Positions 1 to 6,480 are shown, numbered from the stretch's first letter. The stretch is 17,481 bases of DNA from Bacteroidales bacterium UBA1195 (GCA_002309855.1 DBYD01000002.1:1-17481); one strand, 5' to 3'. Numbers and translations: made by a program. Notes: generated by a model not told the origin, from the letters alone.

Positions 1-200
1 AAACTCACGGGAACCGCCGTCAATACACAATTAAGAAGAAGGTTTTTCGGTGAATGAAGATCAGGATAGGATAAAGGCACTATTATTTTGGAGAGTCAGG
101 TGGTGGTGATTATTGTGAATATTACCCCTATCGTTTGAGCACGGGGGAGCAACTGAATGTGAACGAGTGGCTCGAGCTAAGAGAAAACGGGAAGGATTAA
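1..200 (+). pseudogene. Decayed or frameshifted end of an unidentified protein gene
   Basis: From 75 to the TAA at 198-200 one plus-strand frame is open and reads like real protein, with a glycine-rich stretch GESGGGDYCEYYPYRLSTG and an ending LELRENGKD. The same frame has stops at 51-53 and 72-74. A different frame is open at 35-107 and begins EEGFSVNEDQDRIKA, also protein-like, before it stops. The simplest reading is the C-terminus of a gene that runs in from the left and has taken one or more frameshifts, or a short remnant. I do not recognise the family. The TAA lies directly against the end of the converging PAP2 gene. Chance open frames remain possible, so this is a weak call. Confidence 0.3.
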
Positions 201-860
201 TTAAAATGAAACCACAACCGGAATGGCGAAGGCTGTGACCGGTTGCGGGGAATCCTGCCACCAGCTTTTTGAAAGGTTGTAAACCAGCACGGCGGAGGCG
301 GTGCCTATCAGTGCGCCGGCAAGCACGTCGGAAGGGTAGTGCACGCCCAGATATAGCCGCGAAAAACCCACTCCGGCGGCCCAAATCACGGAGGGGACAA
401 CCACATACCATTTCGGATAGCAGAGGCATAGCGATGTGGCCGTGGCAAATGTGAGAGAGGTGTGGCCTGAAGGGAAGGAGTACCCGAACGTGGTGCGGAC
501 CGGATTCAGCTCATCGGGATATGTCAGGTAGGGACGGGGACGTTGTACCGTAAACTTCAGGCCTTCCGTCAACAGAAAGGCGGTGGCGAAGGAGAGGCCG
601 GTAACGCAGCCTGCATGCAGCAGGTTGCGGTTGTCAGCCGCCCAGCCCGCAACCGACATACCGATGGGGATGGCTGGTGTGAGCGCCAGACTGTTTGATG
701 TCCAGGACATGACATGGTTCATGGCTGGGGTGCGATGCTCCTGCAGGTGGTTCAGTATGCGGAAATCCACACTTTGCGCCGGAAGTTCCGTCGCAAATGC
801 CAGTCCGAATATCAGGCACAAAAGAGGGTTTTTCTTTAGGCGTACGGTATGGTTCATCAT
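201..860 (-). CDS. PAP2-family membrane-associated phosphatase (type 2 phosphatidic acid phosphatase)
   Basis: The 219-residue product carries all three parts of the PAP2 phosphatase signature: K102-x6-R109-P110 (KFTVQRPRP), PSGH at 130-133, and S167-R168-x5-H174-x3-D178 (SRLYLGVHYPSD). The histidines of motifs 2 and 3 are the phosphoryl-transfer residues in this family. A signal-like or first hydrophobic segment covers about residues 10-28, and further hydrophobic segments lie near 58-72, 83-100, 152-166 and 178-195, so it is an envelope protein. Family members remove phosphate from phosphatidate, undecaprenyl pyrophosphate or related lipids; the substrate cannot be told from the sequence. 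Two consecutive ATG codons (858-860 and 855-857) start it. A TACCTTTG -7-like element sits only five bases upstream, which implies a very short leader. It is transcribed away from the small ORF at 1060. Confidence 0.93.
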   Translation of the reverse strand: MMNHTVRLKKNPLLCLIFGLAFATELPAQSVDFRILNHLQEHRTPAMNHVMSWTSNSLALTPAIPIGMSVAGWAADNRNLLHAGCVTGLSFATAFLLTEGLKFTVQRPRPYLTYPDELNPVRTTFGYSFPSGHTSLTFATATSLCLCYPKWYVVVPSVIWAAGVGFSRLYLGVHYPSDVLAGALIGTASAVLVYNLSKSWWQDSPQPVTAFAIPVVVSF

Positions 861-865
861 ATTTG

Positions 866-873
866 CAAAGGTA
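866..873 (-). promoter_or_regulatory. Bacteroidetes -7 promoter element (TACCTTTG) for the PAP2 gene
   Basis: Read on the minus strand this is TACCTTTG, matching the Bacteroidetes consensus TAnnTTTG, and it lies just before the PAP2 start codons. No good TTG -33 box is seen at the usual 19-21 bp spacing. Transcription would begin close to or at the start codon. Confidence 0.5.
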
Positions 874-930
874 GGTGAATTTCAGATACGCTCCGCAGGT
901 GAAAGGCAATATTTTTTCAAAAAAAGCGTG

Positions 931-945
931 TTTTTTTTTTTTTTT
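931..945. repeat. Homopolymer tract of 15 T
   Basis: Fifteen consecutive T residues on the + strand lie in the divergent region between the PAP2 gene and the small ORF at 1060, with A-rich runs at 919-925 and 950-955. Tracts of this length tend to change in length during replication. It is upstream of both promoters and not inside a coding frame that I support. Confidence 0.85.
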
Positions 946-992
946 GTGGAAAAAATGACATGCCATGTGGGTTTTCGTGTCTGCTTTTTGTT

Positions 993-1000
993 TACTTTTG
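993..1000 (+). promoter_or_regulatory. Bacteroidetes -7 promoter element (TACTTTTG) for the small ORF at 1060
   Basis: TACTTTTG matches TAnnTTTG exactly and lies 59 bases before the ATG at 1060. No clear TTG -33 box is at the expected spacing. The first copy of the 20-bp direct repeat begins inside this element, at 998, so whatever binds the repeat could touch the promoter. Confidence 0.6.
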
Positions 1001-1040
1001 CGCCAAACTCCCGAACGGAATTGCGCCAAACTCCCGAACG
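998..1040 (+). repeat. Two perfect 20-bp tandem repeats in the leader of the small ORF
   Basis: TTGCGCCAAACTCCCGAACG occurs at 998-1017 and again at 1021-1040, identical over all 20 bases and separated by GAA. The flanking bases differ, so the repeat is exactly 20 bp with a 23-bp period. The first copy overlaps the -7 element and both would be in the 5' untranslated RNA. It could be a repeated operator or RNA element, or a simple recent slippage duplication. Confidence 0.9.
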
Positions 1041-1059
1041 AAAATATAAATATTTAAAT

Positions 1060-1194
1060 ATGAGCGTTATATATAAACAAAGAATTGTTGATAATTTGCT
1101 TGTATTTATGATGGTGCTGACCGGTACAGGGGCTTATGCCTACCGTCGCAAGGATGGCGTGTATGTGGTTCCCATCGGGTGCCTGAGAAATTAA
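1060..1194 (+). CDS. Possible 44-residue secreted or membrane peptide
   Basis: ATG at 1060 opens a 44-codon frame ending at TAA 1192-1194. The peptide starts MSVIYKQRIVDNLL and continues with a hydrophobic stretch, LLVFMMVLTGTGAYA at about residues 13-27, that looks like a signal peptide ending in an A-x-A site. A short charged and hydrophobic tail follows, YRRKDGVYVVPIGCLRN, with one cysteine at 41. A consensus TACTTTTG promoter element lies 59 bp upstream, and no other gene occupies the stretch on either strand. If cleaved after AYA the mature peptide would be about 17 residues. I do not recognise a family. The leader carries the 20-bp tandem repeat. No strong ribosome-binding site is seen, which is common in Bacteroidetes. 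Confidence 0.5.
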   Translation: MSVIYKQRIVDNLLVFMMVLTGTGAYAYRRKDGVYVVPIGCLRN

Positions 1195-1228
1195 GGCTGC
1201 ACAGGATTATGTAGCAGACAGGACTTTA

Positions 1229-2281
1229 TTAATGGCAGTATTGGTGAAATGCCGCATACACCAGCTTTCGGTTTTTGTCAAAAACCCATTCGGAAAAGGA
1301 TTCGGATGCGCTGTTATGCATCCAAATGCAAAAAAACACCACGTGTTCGTCGAAATTATCGACGGGACAGCCTGTGTTGACTGACAGATAGGGGAAGACA
1401 TGTTCCTTCCGGACATGGAATTTGCGGCAGAATTTGTTTACCGTCATCCTGCCGTTAATGTTTACACCTTTATAGACGATATTCACTTCCGGATTTTTCG
1501 GAAAATATATGTCCCGCAGGTGAACGGTGTCCCCGCAACGGTTGTAGGTCAGCTCAATTTTCCTATATCTCAGGATTTCACCACAGCATTCCGATTCATA
1601 TTTGCTGTCAGGGAGACCCAAAATGGCGGTTAGCGAATCAAACGTTGTTTTGGCAGGCACTCCATTAATAGTGGCGTTTTGCAATGTAATTACTTCTGTG
1701 GATTCCAACCAATCGGGATCACGCAGAAGCACAAGGTTTATGCCTTCCATCCGGATTTTTCCTTTTTTGTAGTACATCCGCAGTGATTCGGACACTACGC
1801 TGTCGTAGCCATTCACATTTCCAACCAAATATACGGATTGCAGCACATAATCCCCTTTTTCCTCCTTGAATATGAAAAAGGTCGGTTGCACAAAAGTACC
1901 AAATTGGTAGCCGTTATAGTAATCGATAATCAGGAATTTTTCCTTATGGATCTGCGTTTTATAAATGCCCACTATCTGGTCATTCATTGAATAGTTCCGG
2001 TAATTCCTACATGCTAAAGAATCAATCATATAGATGTGACCTCCCGATACGAAACAGGATCTGTAGGCAGTGTCGGAGGGGGTGAAATACTCCATTGGGG
2101 TCGGATTGGTTTTTGCCTCGTATTTCAAATTGGAATCCAGTATCATCACATACAGGCTGTCATGGTCAATCGTTTTAAATTCTGTGATATATGTATAAGG
2201 GAAAGAACAATGTATTTGTTGGGCCGCCAATGTGGTGGTAACCAGCAGAAATAACAGCGTTGGAAAAAGTGTTTTTTTCAT
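1229..2281 (-). CDS. Exported protein of unknown function, 350 residues
   Basis: The product begins MKKTLFPTLLFLLVTTTLAAQ, a typical Sec signal peptide with probable cleavage after about residue 20, so the mature protein should be periplasmic or surface-located. The rest is a mixed, mostly polar sequence without membrane segments. It has several cysteines (an adjacent pair in ESECCGEIL, and another in YNRCGDTVHLRD) that could form disulfides. I recognise no catalytic motif or known domain. The start is fixed by the signal peptide. The gene converges on the small plus-strand ORF with 34 bp between them. Upstream it is separated by 22 bp from the short 27-codon frame at 2304, so it could be the last gene of that transcript. 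Confidence 0.8.
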   Translation of the reverse strand: MKKTLFPTLLFLLVTTTLAAQQIHCSFPYTYITEFKTIDHDSLYVMILDSNLKYEAKTNPTPMEYFTPSDTAYRSCFVSGGHIYMIDSLACRNYRNYSMNDQIVGIYKTQIHKEKFLIIDYYNGYQFGTFVQPTFFIFKEEKGDYVLQSVYLVGNVNGYDSVVSESLRMYYKKGKIRMEGINLVLLRDPDWLESTEVITLQNATINGVPAKTTFDSLTAILGLPDSKYESECCGEILRYRKIELTYNRCGDTVHLRDIYFPKNPEVNIVYKGVNINGRMTVNKFCRKFHVRKEHVFPYLSVNTGCPVDNFDEHVVFFCIWMHNSASESFSEWVFDKNRKLVYAAFHQYCH

Positions 2282-2303
2282 TTTGTGTGCTTATGTGAAT
2301 GAT

Positions 2304-2387
2304 TTATAGATTAATTCTTACCCTCCTACAAGTTCCTATTTCCTTCGCACTTTCAATGATGGCAAGCTCATCTTCAAATAGAAACAT
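2304..2387 (-). CDS. Possible 27-residue peptide overlapping the antitoxin-like gene
   Basis: The ATG at 2387-2385 overlaps by one base the TAA of the 70-residue gene upstream (TAATG), the arrangement of translationally coupled genes. The frame gives 27 residues starting MFLFEDELAIIESA and ending RRVRINL before TAA. It is acidic and then basic and looks like protein rather than noise. It is far too short for a RelE or PIN toxin, so it may be the truncated start of a lost partner gene or a chance frame. I do not recognise it. Confidence 0.3.
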   Translation of the reverse strand: MFLFEDELAIIESAKEIGTCRRVRINL

Positions 2388-2599
2388 TACATTCTTGTCA
2401 TAACACGTTTATATACTTCTGATTGTGGTATGGTCTGCATTCCCCCACGTTCATATTCGTCCATTCTATGCTCTAACTCCTGCATTTCAAAGTCGGTGAC
2501 AGTTTCTGTCCGCACAAACAAACCCGATTTCAGCAAATCTTCCAATTTGCGTTGGGCAAGTTTGTTGTTTTGATCATATGACAATGTAATGGTGCACAT
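2387..2599 (-). CDS. Small antitoxin-like protein, 70 residues
   Basis: The 70-residue product begins MCTITLSYDQNNKLAQRKL, continues with LEDLLKSGLF, and is mostly charged helix, ending QSEVYKRVMTRM. The opening, a short strand (TITLSYD) followed by a long helix, resembles small Bacteroidetes proteins often annotated as antitoxin-like or RelE-partner proteins. That is a resemblance from memory, not a domain match. No full toxin gene is next to it; downstream there is only the overlapping 27-codon frame, and upstream 128 bp of AT-rich DNA. No clear TAnnTTTG promoter is seen. An orphan antitoxin or the remnant of a toxin-antitoxin pair is the best guess. Confidence 0.6.
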   Translation of the reverse strand: MCTITLSYDQNNKLAQRKLEDLLKSGLFVRTETVTDFEMQELEHRMDEYERGGMQTIPQSEVYKRVMTRM

Positions 2600-2727
2600 A
2601 AACTTTTTTTATAAAAAACGTAAAACGCTTCCCTTTATTGTGTGTGTGGTAAAAATAAGGACATTTTTTTTGTCACTTGATTCTTACAGCATCCGAAAGA
2701 GATATCTCATACCATAGGGTTGGAAAA

Positions 2728-4539
2728 TCATTTCCTGTGGTCCTGCCAGTTGTCGCAGAAGGCCTTCTGCACCTCCTTGTTGAACACTTCATCTGTGTAG
2801 GTGAAGTCATCGCTCCATGCGTACTTCCGCACCACCTTTTCCTTCAGCTGGTTCCGGCGCTTGCTGTGCAGCAGTTTGCATTTCAGCGTAAACAGCCGGT
2901 CCTTGTCGTATTTCAAAGCGTTGTTTGCCCACAAGTCCACCTGTTTGAGCATCTTCTCCCTGTACAATTCCCTCCAGTCCGGAGCGGATTCTTCCTCATC
3001 GTCAAGGTACAGCTCTGATGATTCTGTCAGGTATTCCATGTTGAGATAGCAGTTGTCCGAATAGTGGTTCAGCGCCCAGGCGTGGCCGCAGTTGCTTTGG
3101 AAAAGCCCTACGGCGTAGGCATAGGAGGCATGGGCGCGTTGCTCCGCTGTCTTGCCTTTGGCGGCCGTTTCGCGCAGCCGGAGCATGATATGGCAGAAAT
3201 TCAGCTTGGTCGGGTTGTTGGCAAATTCCTTCACGGGGTCATAGGGGAGAGCATACACCCCTTTCTCGCGGTTGGTGATCCATTTTTCGGCAAAGGGGTT
3301 GCGCCCGGCATTAAGATATTCCGCAATATTCTGGGTTTTAAGGAATTTGTCGGATACCTTCCGGAAATATCTGGCGGCGGCGGCAAACTGCTGCCTGCGC
3401 ATGTATTTTGTGCCGATGAGTTCGTAATAGTAATTTGTGTCGCGGTAGCTGTTGCGGATCAGGTATTTTTCCATTGGGGTTTTTCCACCCGATTGCAGAA
3501 ATGCTACGTATTGCAGCACGTCTTCTAACAAAGAGGAATCCATGTAACGGAAAAAATCGCTGTTGTAGTCGTAATTCAGCTGCCATGTGTCGTTTGAGTA
3601 TATTTTGCGTGCAATCTCCTTAAACCCGAACCAATGTGGATAGGGATTCCAATAATTTCGGATGTAGGTTCCACGATAGACGGGCGGGTGCAGATACACT
3701 GTTCCCCGTTGTGTGACGAACGCTTTGAGCTGGCCGTTCCGTGCATATTCACGCACCTTTTTATCATCATTGAAAACTTCGTTGTAGAGGTTCAGAAAGG
3801 CGATGCTCTTGTATTGTTCTCCAATCCTTTCAAAATGTGGGACCGCACCAAGATAGACCACACGGCGCAGCACCTTTACCCGGTGCAGTGCAAGGTTGGA
3901 AAGGAAGGTCTCCCCATGTAGGCCTTCCAGATATGTTCCGTAAAAACTTTCCTCGTAGTTGTTGGTGTCCGTCTTGCGGATGTCGGCGTTGATGAGGCCC
4001 GTCAGCCATTGGAGGTCGGGGTATAGGGCGGCTTCGTACAGGCTGTCGTTGTCGGTACGGGTGGAATTGAACAGCAGGCGCATCATCCGGATGTTCTCCT
4101 TCACCATGCCGCTGCAGCGCAGCTTTTCCGATTCCGCGAGCAGACGCATCGCCTCGCGGGTGTTGCGGCTGGTGTAGGCGATGGCAGCCTGTGCCGATTT
4201 CCACAGGGCGGGATTGTGGCACTCCCTGTTCCTCACCATCTCTTCCGCCAGCCGGTTGAATGCGGCCGCCTTTTCCGGCTGCGGATGGTCAAAATAGGCG
4301 TTGACAAACTGCTGGACCATGAATTCCAAGCCGCTGTTGTCCGGCTGCTGACGGCATACCTCGCGCAGCACCTCCGGGTCGTAATGCAGAAATATGTTGA
4401 AATAGCCGATTCCGGCATATACGGTGGCGGCATCATTCCTGCGTCCGAGCCGCAGCAGTGCGCCCCCGTAATAGTTCAGGCACTGGGTGCGAAGTGCGCT
4501 TTGCGGAACCCCGCCGCCCTGTTTTTCCCATAATTTCAC
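2728..4539 (-). CDS. C-terminal part of a large exported helical-repeat (TPR-like) protein, separated by a frameshift
   Basis: This 603-residue frame is almost wholly alpha-helical, with TPR-like helix pairs such as NYYGGALLRLGRRNDAATVY and YYELIGTKYMRRQQFAAAAR, plus a conserved-looking block QSNCGHAWALNHYSDNCY near residue 490. Its only nearby start is a GTG at 4539, and it has no signal peptide. The frame is open and protein-like upstream of that GTG (FYRSEYENCVKLWEKQ), so the GTG is probably not a true start. This is the continuation of the frame at 4536-5132 after a one-base shift near 4568. Joined, the two give one exported protein of about 800 residues, probably periplasmic or outer-membrane and presumably a protein-interaction scaffold. 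Function is unknown. The stop TGA is at 2728-2730. Confidence 0.75.
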   Translation of the reverse strand: MKLWEKQGGGVPQSALRTQCLNYYGGALLRLGRRNDAATVYAGIGYFNIFLHYDPEVLREVCRQQPDNSGLEFMVQQFVNAYFDHPQPEKAAAFNRLAEEMVRNRECHNPALWKSAQAAIAYTSRNTREAMRLLAESEKLRCSGMVKENIRMMRLLFNSTRTDNDSLYEAALYPDLQWLTGLINADIRKTDTNNYEESFYGTYLEGLHGETFLSNLALHRVKVLRRVVYLGAVPHFERIGEQYKSIAFLNLYNEVFNDDKKVREYARNGQLKAFVTQRGTVYLHPPVYRGTYIRNYWNPYPHWFGFKEIARKIYSNDTWQLNYDYNSDFFRYMDSSLLEDVLQYVAFLQSGGKTPMEKYLIRNSYRDTNYYYELIGTKYMRRQQFAAAARYFRKVSDKFLKTQNIAEYLNAGRNPFAEKWITNREKGVYALPYDPVKEFANNPTKLNFCHIMLRLRETAAKGKTAEQRAHASYAYAVGLFQSNCGHAWALNHYSDNCYLNMEYLTESSELYLDDEEESAPDWRELYREKMLKQVDLWANNALKYDKDRLFTLKCKLLHSKRRNQLKEKVVRKYAWSDDFTYTDEVFNKEVQKAFCDNWQDHRK

Positions 4540-5132
4540 GCAATTTTCATATTCCGAGCGGTAGAAATTTTCCGCAGCAGTTGCAATACGTACCGGTTGC
4601 GGATGTCACGGTTTGGGCATTGTTCCATGCATTCTTCATTCAGTTCCCTGACTTTCATGATGCTCAAATCCATCTTCTGTTTTTTCGGATCCTTGTCAAA
4701 GGGATAGTTGTCCCATTGCTTCCCGTCGGAATCGGATTCGGGATACCACCATGCCGACTGTCTCCAGCGCATCTCATTTTCGTAGCGCGGATCTTGGGTC
4801 TTCAGGCTCATCCAGTATCGCAGGGCGACGGAGTCCCTTTTTTTCAGCAGGAGGGCGAAAAAAGGGTCTGTGGTATTTTCGTTCAGCAGAAACACTTCAT
4901 ATATTGCCTTTTCCACCGCCTCACGCGGCACGGCTCCCCCAACATACTTGTGCCAGAAGGTGATGTTCTCCTCTTTGAGCTGTTTGTCCAATGCCAGCTG
5001 CCAGTTCCCCTCCGTAGGGTATCCCAAATAGAAAATCCAGTGTTTTTCAGGTTCCAGCTGGTTCCACCAGCAGGCCATGGCTGACAAGCTGCCTGTCAGC
5101 AGCAGACTAATCAAAAAAAGCCTTGATTTCAT
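4536..5132 (-). CDS. N-terminal part of the exported helical-repeat protein, ending at a frameshift
   Basis: The 198-residue frame starts MKSRLFLISLLLTGSLSAMAC, a signal peptide whose cysteine 21 could be a lipoprotein attachment site, although AMAC is a weak lipobox. It continues with aromatic-rich sequence (WWNQLEPEKHWIFYLGY) and helices, then ends RNRYVLQLLRKISTARNMKIA. The last residues after LLRK look out of frame: adding one base in the run at 4564-4572 gives YVLQLLRKIFYRSEYENC and runs smoothly into the downstream frame. The start overlaps the end of the upstream gene (5107-6159) by 26 bp, which indicates one operon. As written, the cell would make an exported protein with almost none of the repeat region. 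Confidence 0.75.
   Translation of the reverse strand: MKSRLFLISLLLTGSLSAMACWWNQLEPEKHWIFYLGYPTEGNWQLALDKQLKEENITFWHKYVGGAVPREAVEKAIYEVFLLNENTTDPFFALLLKKRDSVALRYWMSLKTQDPRYENEMRWRQSAWWYPESDSDGKQWDNYPFDKDPKKQKMDLSIMKVRELNEECMEQCPNRDIRNRYVLQLLRKISTARNMKIA
4563..4573 (-). other. Apparent single-base frameshift inside the helical-repeat gene
   Basis: On the minus strand the site reads CGGAAAATTTCTACC. Codons upstream read LLRK in one frame and codons downstream read FYRSEYENC in the -1 frame. One extra T or A in the AAAATTT run restores an uninterrupted frame from 5132 to 2728. The codon phasing does not give a canonical X XXY YYZ slippery heptamer, so a deletion mutation or a sequencing/assembly error is more likely than programmed frameshifting. 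Confidence 0.75.
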
Positions 5133-6159
5133 CTTCCGTATATTTTCTCAGTTGATAGTATTCCAGATTGAAAAGCACAATCGCCGTTTTGCCGTACTTT
5201 TTCTGTATGAGCTGTTTGGTCGCAATGATGGTTTCGGCCGGGACCTGATCGTGACGGACATATCGGGTCGAACCCTCCGGAAAGGCAAGGGCATCAAGCT
5301 TTTCGTAAAGGTTTTCCCCGATTTTCCTGTACTCAAGGGTATCTTTCAAGCGGCTGAAATAGGAATCCAGTTTCACAAACTTATTGTTGCCGTCAAATTC
5401 CACGTACCATTCGTAGGTGGGGAGCGCTATGGCCAACGGCAGGCGGTATTTTTTTAGATGTTTCAGATATGGTTTCACATCCTTGACATCCAGAATGGAG
5501 TTTTTGGTGTTGAAATCCTTGAAGTTCCCTGTGTTGTAGCACATCAGCACGCCGTAGTCCGCTTCGGGGGGAGTTTGGGCAAGCTGGTGCAGACGGATGG
5601 TTGATGAGATGCGTATCTTCTTCTGGAAATAACCTTCCAAGCTGGGCCTGACCTCTTTCAGGAACTGGAAAAAGTCATCGCGGGTGGAGGCGGTCCAGTC
5701 ACAGTCAAACTGCACTTCACTGATGCTGATGCTGTATCTCCGGCACATGGCATTGATCCGGTGTGCCAGATTGTCGGTGAAGGAGCGGTAATGGCGGATG
5801 GCCGCCGGTGTGATGAAGACCACCGGGACGATTTCCACCTTCAGACTGTCAACCAAATCCAAATCCTTCCTGTAAAATTCGATGTCGGCCACGGGGGCGC
5901 AGGTGTCATGGAAATAGTCTTCACGGTTAAGGTCCACATCAAAAAAACGGACATACATCCGGCGGATGTCATTTCTCTTCAGGATTTCCGCCTCATTCTT
6001 ATCTATCTCAAATCGTGTGTTCCAGTAATAGATGCTGTTGGGAATGTCTGTTCTTACCGTTTTGCGCGCAGTCTGCGCCACTATCAGGAATATAATTGCT
6101 CCTGCAATGGCGGCTGCGGCGGCTGTGATGATGAGATGCGTTTTCTTCATGCTGTCCAT
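5107..6159 (-). CDS. Membrane-anchored protein of unknown function, possible TIM-barrel (glycoside-hydrolase-like) fold
   Basis: The 350-residue product starts MDSMKKTHLIITAAAAA and has one hydrophobic segment at about 9-29, so it is anchored in or exported across the inner membrane. Regularly spaced strand-like blocks follow: RRMYVRFFDVDLN (68-78), VEIVPVVFIT (108-117), EVQFDCDWT (148-156), ISSTIRLHQL (184-193), YGVLMCYNTG (202-211) and LPLAIALPTYEW. This pattern and the D-x-D in the fourth block recall beta/alpha barrels such as the DUF3142 type, by resemblance only. The open frame extends further upstream, but a TACTTTTG promoter element at 6175-6182 places the start at ATG 6159, or at the second ATG at 6150. 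It is the first gene of an operon with the helical-repeat protein, whose start overlaps its end. Confidence 0.8.
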   Translation of the reverse strand: MDSMKKTHLIITAAAAAIAGAIIFLIVAQTARKTVRTDIPNSIYYWNTRFEIDKNEAEILKRNDIRRMYVRFFDVDLNREDYFHDTCAPVADIEFYRKDLDLVDSLKVEIVPVVFITPAAIRHYRSFTDNLAHRINAMCRRYSISISEVQFDCDWTASTRDDFFQFLKEVRPSLEGYFQKKIRISSTIRLHQLAQTPPEADYGVLMCYNTGNFKDFNTKNSILDVKDVKPYLKHLKKYRLPLAIALPTYEWYVEFDGNNKFVKLDSYFSRLKDTLEYRKIGENLYEKLDALAFPEGSTRYVRHDQVPAETIIATKQLIQKKYGKTAIVLFNLEYYQLRKYTEDEIKAFFD

Positions 6160-6174
6160 GTTTGAATCCGGCTG

Positions 6175-6182
6175 CAAAAGTA
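6175..6182 (-). promoter_or_regulatory. Bacteroidetes -7 promoter element (TACTTTTG) for the 6159-2728 operon
   Basis: The minus strand reads TACTTTTG, an exact TAnnTTTG match, 15 bases before the ATG at 6159. Two TTG triplets lie upstream at spacings of 15 and 23 bp, neither ideal for the -33 box. The element lies inside the longer open frame and argues against the more upstream start codons. Confidence 0.7.
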
Positions 6183-6480
6183 GCAAATTCCGCCATACAA
6201 AAATACAATCCGGAACCGCCATTGTATGAAATGGTGGGCTGGATGTATGAAATGGCGCGGCGGATGGGTATTGGCAACAAAATTCCGTTATGGCTTTTTG
6301 GTTTCCTATATTGATAGGAAAATTCCAATGCCCGTCTTTATGCGGGGTGAGACGGCATTTCACGGTGTGCATATTCGCGGACTCGTTATTTGTATGGTAT
6401 TAGCTGAAAAAAAAACATCATGCACACAATAAAACATTATTTTTGTTGTTTACCTGTTTTAGATTAAAAAACATTGACAC
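6183..6480. other. Divergent intergenic region between the 6159 operon and the 6481 gene
   Basis: About 300 bp without a supported gene. It holds the two outward promoters and a 12-bp direct repeat TGTATGAAATGG at 6223-6234 and 6244-6255 (21-bp period). CATACAA at 6194-6200 is inverted as TTGTATG at 6222-6228. A plus-strand open frame exists at 6226-6432 but nothing supports it as coding. Confidence 0.6.
6438..6445 (+). promoter_or_regulatory. Bacteroidetes -7 promoter element (TATTTTTG) for the 6481 gene
   Basis: TATTTTTG matches TAnnTTTG and lies 35 bases before the ATG at 6481 in an AT-rich stretch. No -33 TTG is seen at the usual spacing. It would drive the small exported protein and the S41 protease together. 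Confidence 0.5.

Noticed and set aside
911..955. A/T-rich hairpin as a terminator
   Set aside because: It is a simple A and T run without GC pairs and lies upstream of both divergent genes, where no transcript should end.
583..1194. 203-residue plus-strand open frame
   Set aside because: Its first part is antisense to the conserved PAP2 gene and runs through the T15 tract; only its last 44 codons, with their own promoter and signal-like start, look real.
4536..5132. Programmed -1 frameshifting in the helical-repeat gene
   Set aside because: The codon phase at AAAATTT does not give a canonical slippery heptamer and no clear stimulatory stem was noticed; a deletion or error is simpler.
6160..6372. 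N-terminal extension of the 5107-6159 gene to an ATG at 6372
   Set aside because: The extension has low-complexity, non-conserved character and contains the TACTTTTG promoter element; the membrane segment starts properly at 6159.
6226..6432. 68-residue plus-strand open frame in the intergenic region
   Set aside because: It has an unusual composition, no promoter and no recognisable motif, and it overlaps short repeats.
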